DNA from: Lentimicrobiaceae bacterium
GTDB taxonomy: Bacteria; Bacteroidota; Bacteroidia; Bacteroidales; WCHB1-69
Reading direction: 5' to 3'
Assembly (NCBI GenBank): GCA_009787675.1
Contig: WQSU01000169.1
Coordinates: forward strand, 1-5,943
DNA length: 5,943 bases
Part shown: piece after piece, positions 5,095 to 5,943 of the stretch
How positions within the stretch are numbered: position 1 is the stretch's first letter
How the letters are laid out: each line of letters opens with the position of its first letter
Notes under the pieces: generated by a model
The model's input: the letters and a program-made list of their open reading frames with translations, nothing else
Database searches by the model: none
What the model was told of the DNA's origin: nothing
Made by a program: the position numbers and the translations under genes

Positions 5095-5943
5095 ATGAAT
5101 TTATCAGAACAAGAGATTATTAGAAGACAGAAATTGCAGGACTTTAACAATTTAGGTATTGATTGCTATCCGGCGGCGCTGTATGAAGTGAATGCTACTT
5201 CGCAAGAGATTTTGGAGAAATATCCTCAAGACAACACGCTTTTTCAAGATATTAGTTTTGCAGGAAGAATTATGAGCCAGCGTATTATGGGCGCAGTAGC
5301 TTTTTTTGTACTGCAAGACACCGTTGGAAAAATTCAAATCTATGCCAAACGCGACGAATTGTGCCCTGAAGAGGATAAAACGCTTTACAACAGTGTGTTT
5401 AAGAAATTGGATATTGGAGATATTATTGGGGTAAAAGGTTTTGTATTTACCACCCAAACCGGCGCTACCTGCATTCATGTAAAAGAGTTTACCATTCTTT
5501 GCAAATCGCTGAAACCGTTGCCGATAGTAAAGGAAAAAGAGGGCGAAGTGTATGATGCTTTCCAAGATCCGGAACTGCGTTATCGCCAACGCTACCTCGA
5601 TTTGATTGTGAATCCGCATATCAAAGATACGTTTATTAAACGAACAAAATTGGTAAATACCATGCGTAATTTCTTGAATGAGAAGGGATATTTGGAGGTA
5701 GAAACCCCTATTTTGCAACCGCTGTACGGGGGCGCTGCAGCCCGTCCCTTTAAAACACATCACAACAAATTGGATATGACGCTTTATTTGCGTATTGCTA
5801 ATGAATTGTATTTGAAACGATTAATAGTTGGCGGTTTTGACGGGGTGTATGAATTTTCTAAAGATTTCCGCAACGAAGGGATGTCGCGCTTTCACAATCC
5901 TGAGTTTACGCAAATGGAACTCTATGTGGCATATAAAGATTAC
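5095..5943 (+). CDS. lysS: Lysyl-tRNA synthetase, class II, amino-terminal part (cut by the window edge)
   Basis: This cytoplasmic enzyme charges tRNA-Lys with lysine using ATP. The frame is open from the ATG at 5095 to the last base, giving 283 codons. The protein starts MNLSEQEIIRRQKLQDFN, a helical extension like that of Bacteroidota LysS, followed by the OB-fold anticodon-binding domain (about 55-155). The class II catalytic core begins with RYRQRYLDL. Motif 1 spans about 180-206 and ends in EVETP (201-205). The GGAAARPF block (212-219) and the active-site stretch LYLRIANELYLKRL follow. Motif 2 is FRNEGMSRFHNPEFTQMELY (258-277), with Arg259 and Glu261 for ATP and aminoacyl-adenylate contacts. 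Motif 3 is beyond the window; E. coli LysS has about 505 residues. The start is supported by the A-rich leader and the -7 box upstream. No frameshift is seen. A long antisense frame here is a shadow. Confidence 0.97.
   Translation, partial: MNLSEQEIIRRQKLQDFNNLGIDCYPAALYEVNATSQEILEKYPQDNTLFQDISFAGRIMSQRIMGAVAFFVLQDTVGKIQIYAKRDELCPEEDKTLYNSVFKKLDIGDIIGVKGFVFTTQTGATCIHVKEFTILCKSLKPLPIVKEKEGEVYDAFQDPELRYRQRYLDLIVNPHIKDTFIKRTKLVNTMRNFLNEKGYLEVETPILQPLYGGAAARPFKTHHNKLDMTLYLRIANELYLKRLIVGGFDGVYEFSKDFRNEGMSRFHNPEFTQMELYVAYKDY

Noticed and set aside
5152..5763. 203-codon minus-strand frame
   Set aside because: It is antisense to lysS, whose motifs are unmistakable; low-stop antisense frames are common opposite conserved genes.

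Overview
The window looks like chromosomal DNA from a member of the Bacteroidota. The evidence is its AT-rich composition, the LysS amino-terminal and motif-2 sequence, two good matches to the Bacteroidota -7 promoter box (TAnnTTTG), A-rich leaders in place of Shine-Dalgarno sites, and a large lipoprotein-type M16 peptidase of a kind common in that phylum. Most of it is housekeeping sequence; I cannot place it below phylum.

Layout. Positions 1-103 (minus) hold the first 34 codons of a family 2 glycosyltransferase, with a five-copy heptanucleotide repeat directly against its start codon. Positions 215-557 (minus) encode a bacterial class A RNase P RNA, ending in a T-run and mixed on the plus side with a second short heptamer repeat. 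Positions 558-893 have no convincing gene, only a hairpin whose arms resemble insertion-sequence ends. Positions 894-4262 (minus) carry a two-gene unit: a 965-residue zinc peptidase lipoprotein, then methylglyoxal synthase (mgsA) three bases downstream. A divergent AT-rich spacer (4263-4395) separates this from a plus-strand pair of small genes, a DUF4160-like and a DUF2442-like protein (4396-4944), again three bases apart. After a 150-base spacer with a candidate promoter, lysS (lysyl-tRNA synthetase) begins at 5095 and runs off the right edge.

How they work together. RNase P RNA and LysS both serve tRNA function but are not adjacent or evidently co-regulated. The peptidase and mgsA are probably co-transcribed and perhaps translationally coupled, although no shared pathway is obvious: one product is expected at the cell envelope and the other in the cytoplasm. 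The DUF4160/DUF2442 pair is the main accessory element and the best candidate for an under-described two-protein system; a toxin-antitoxin-like role is a hypothesis only. I found no CRISPR array, tRNA, intact mobile element or clearly new system.
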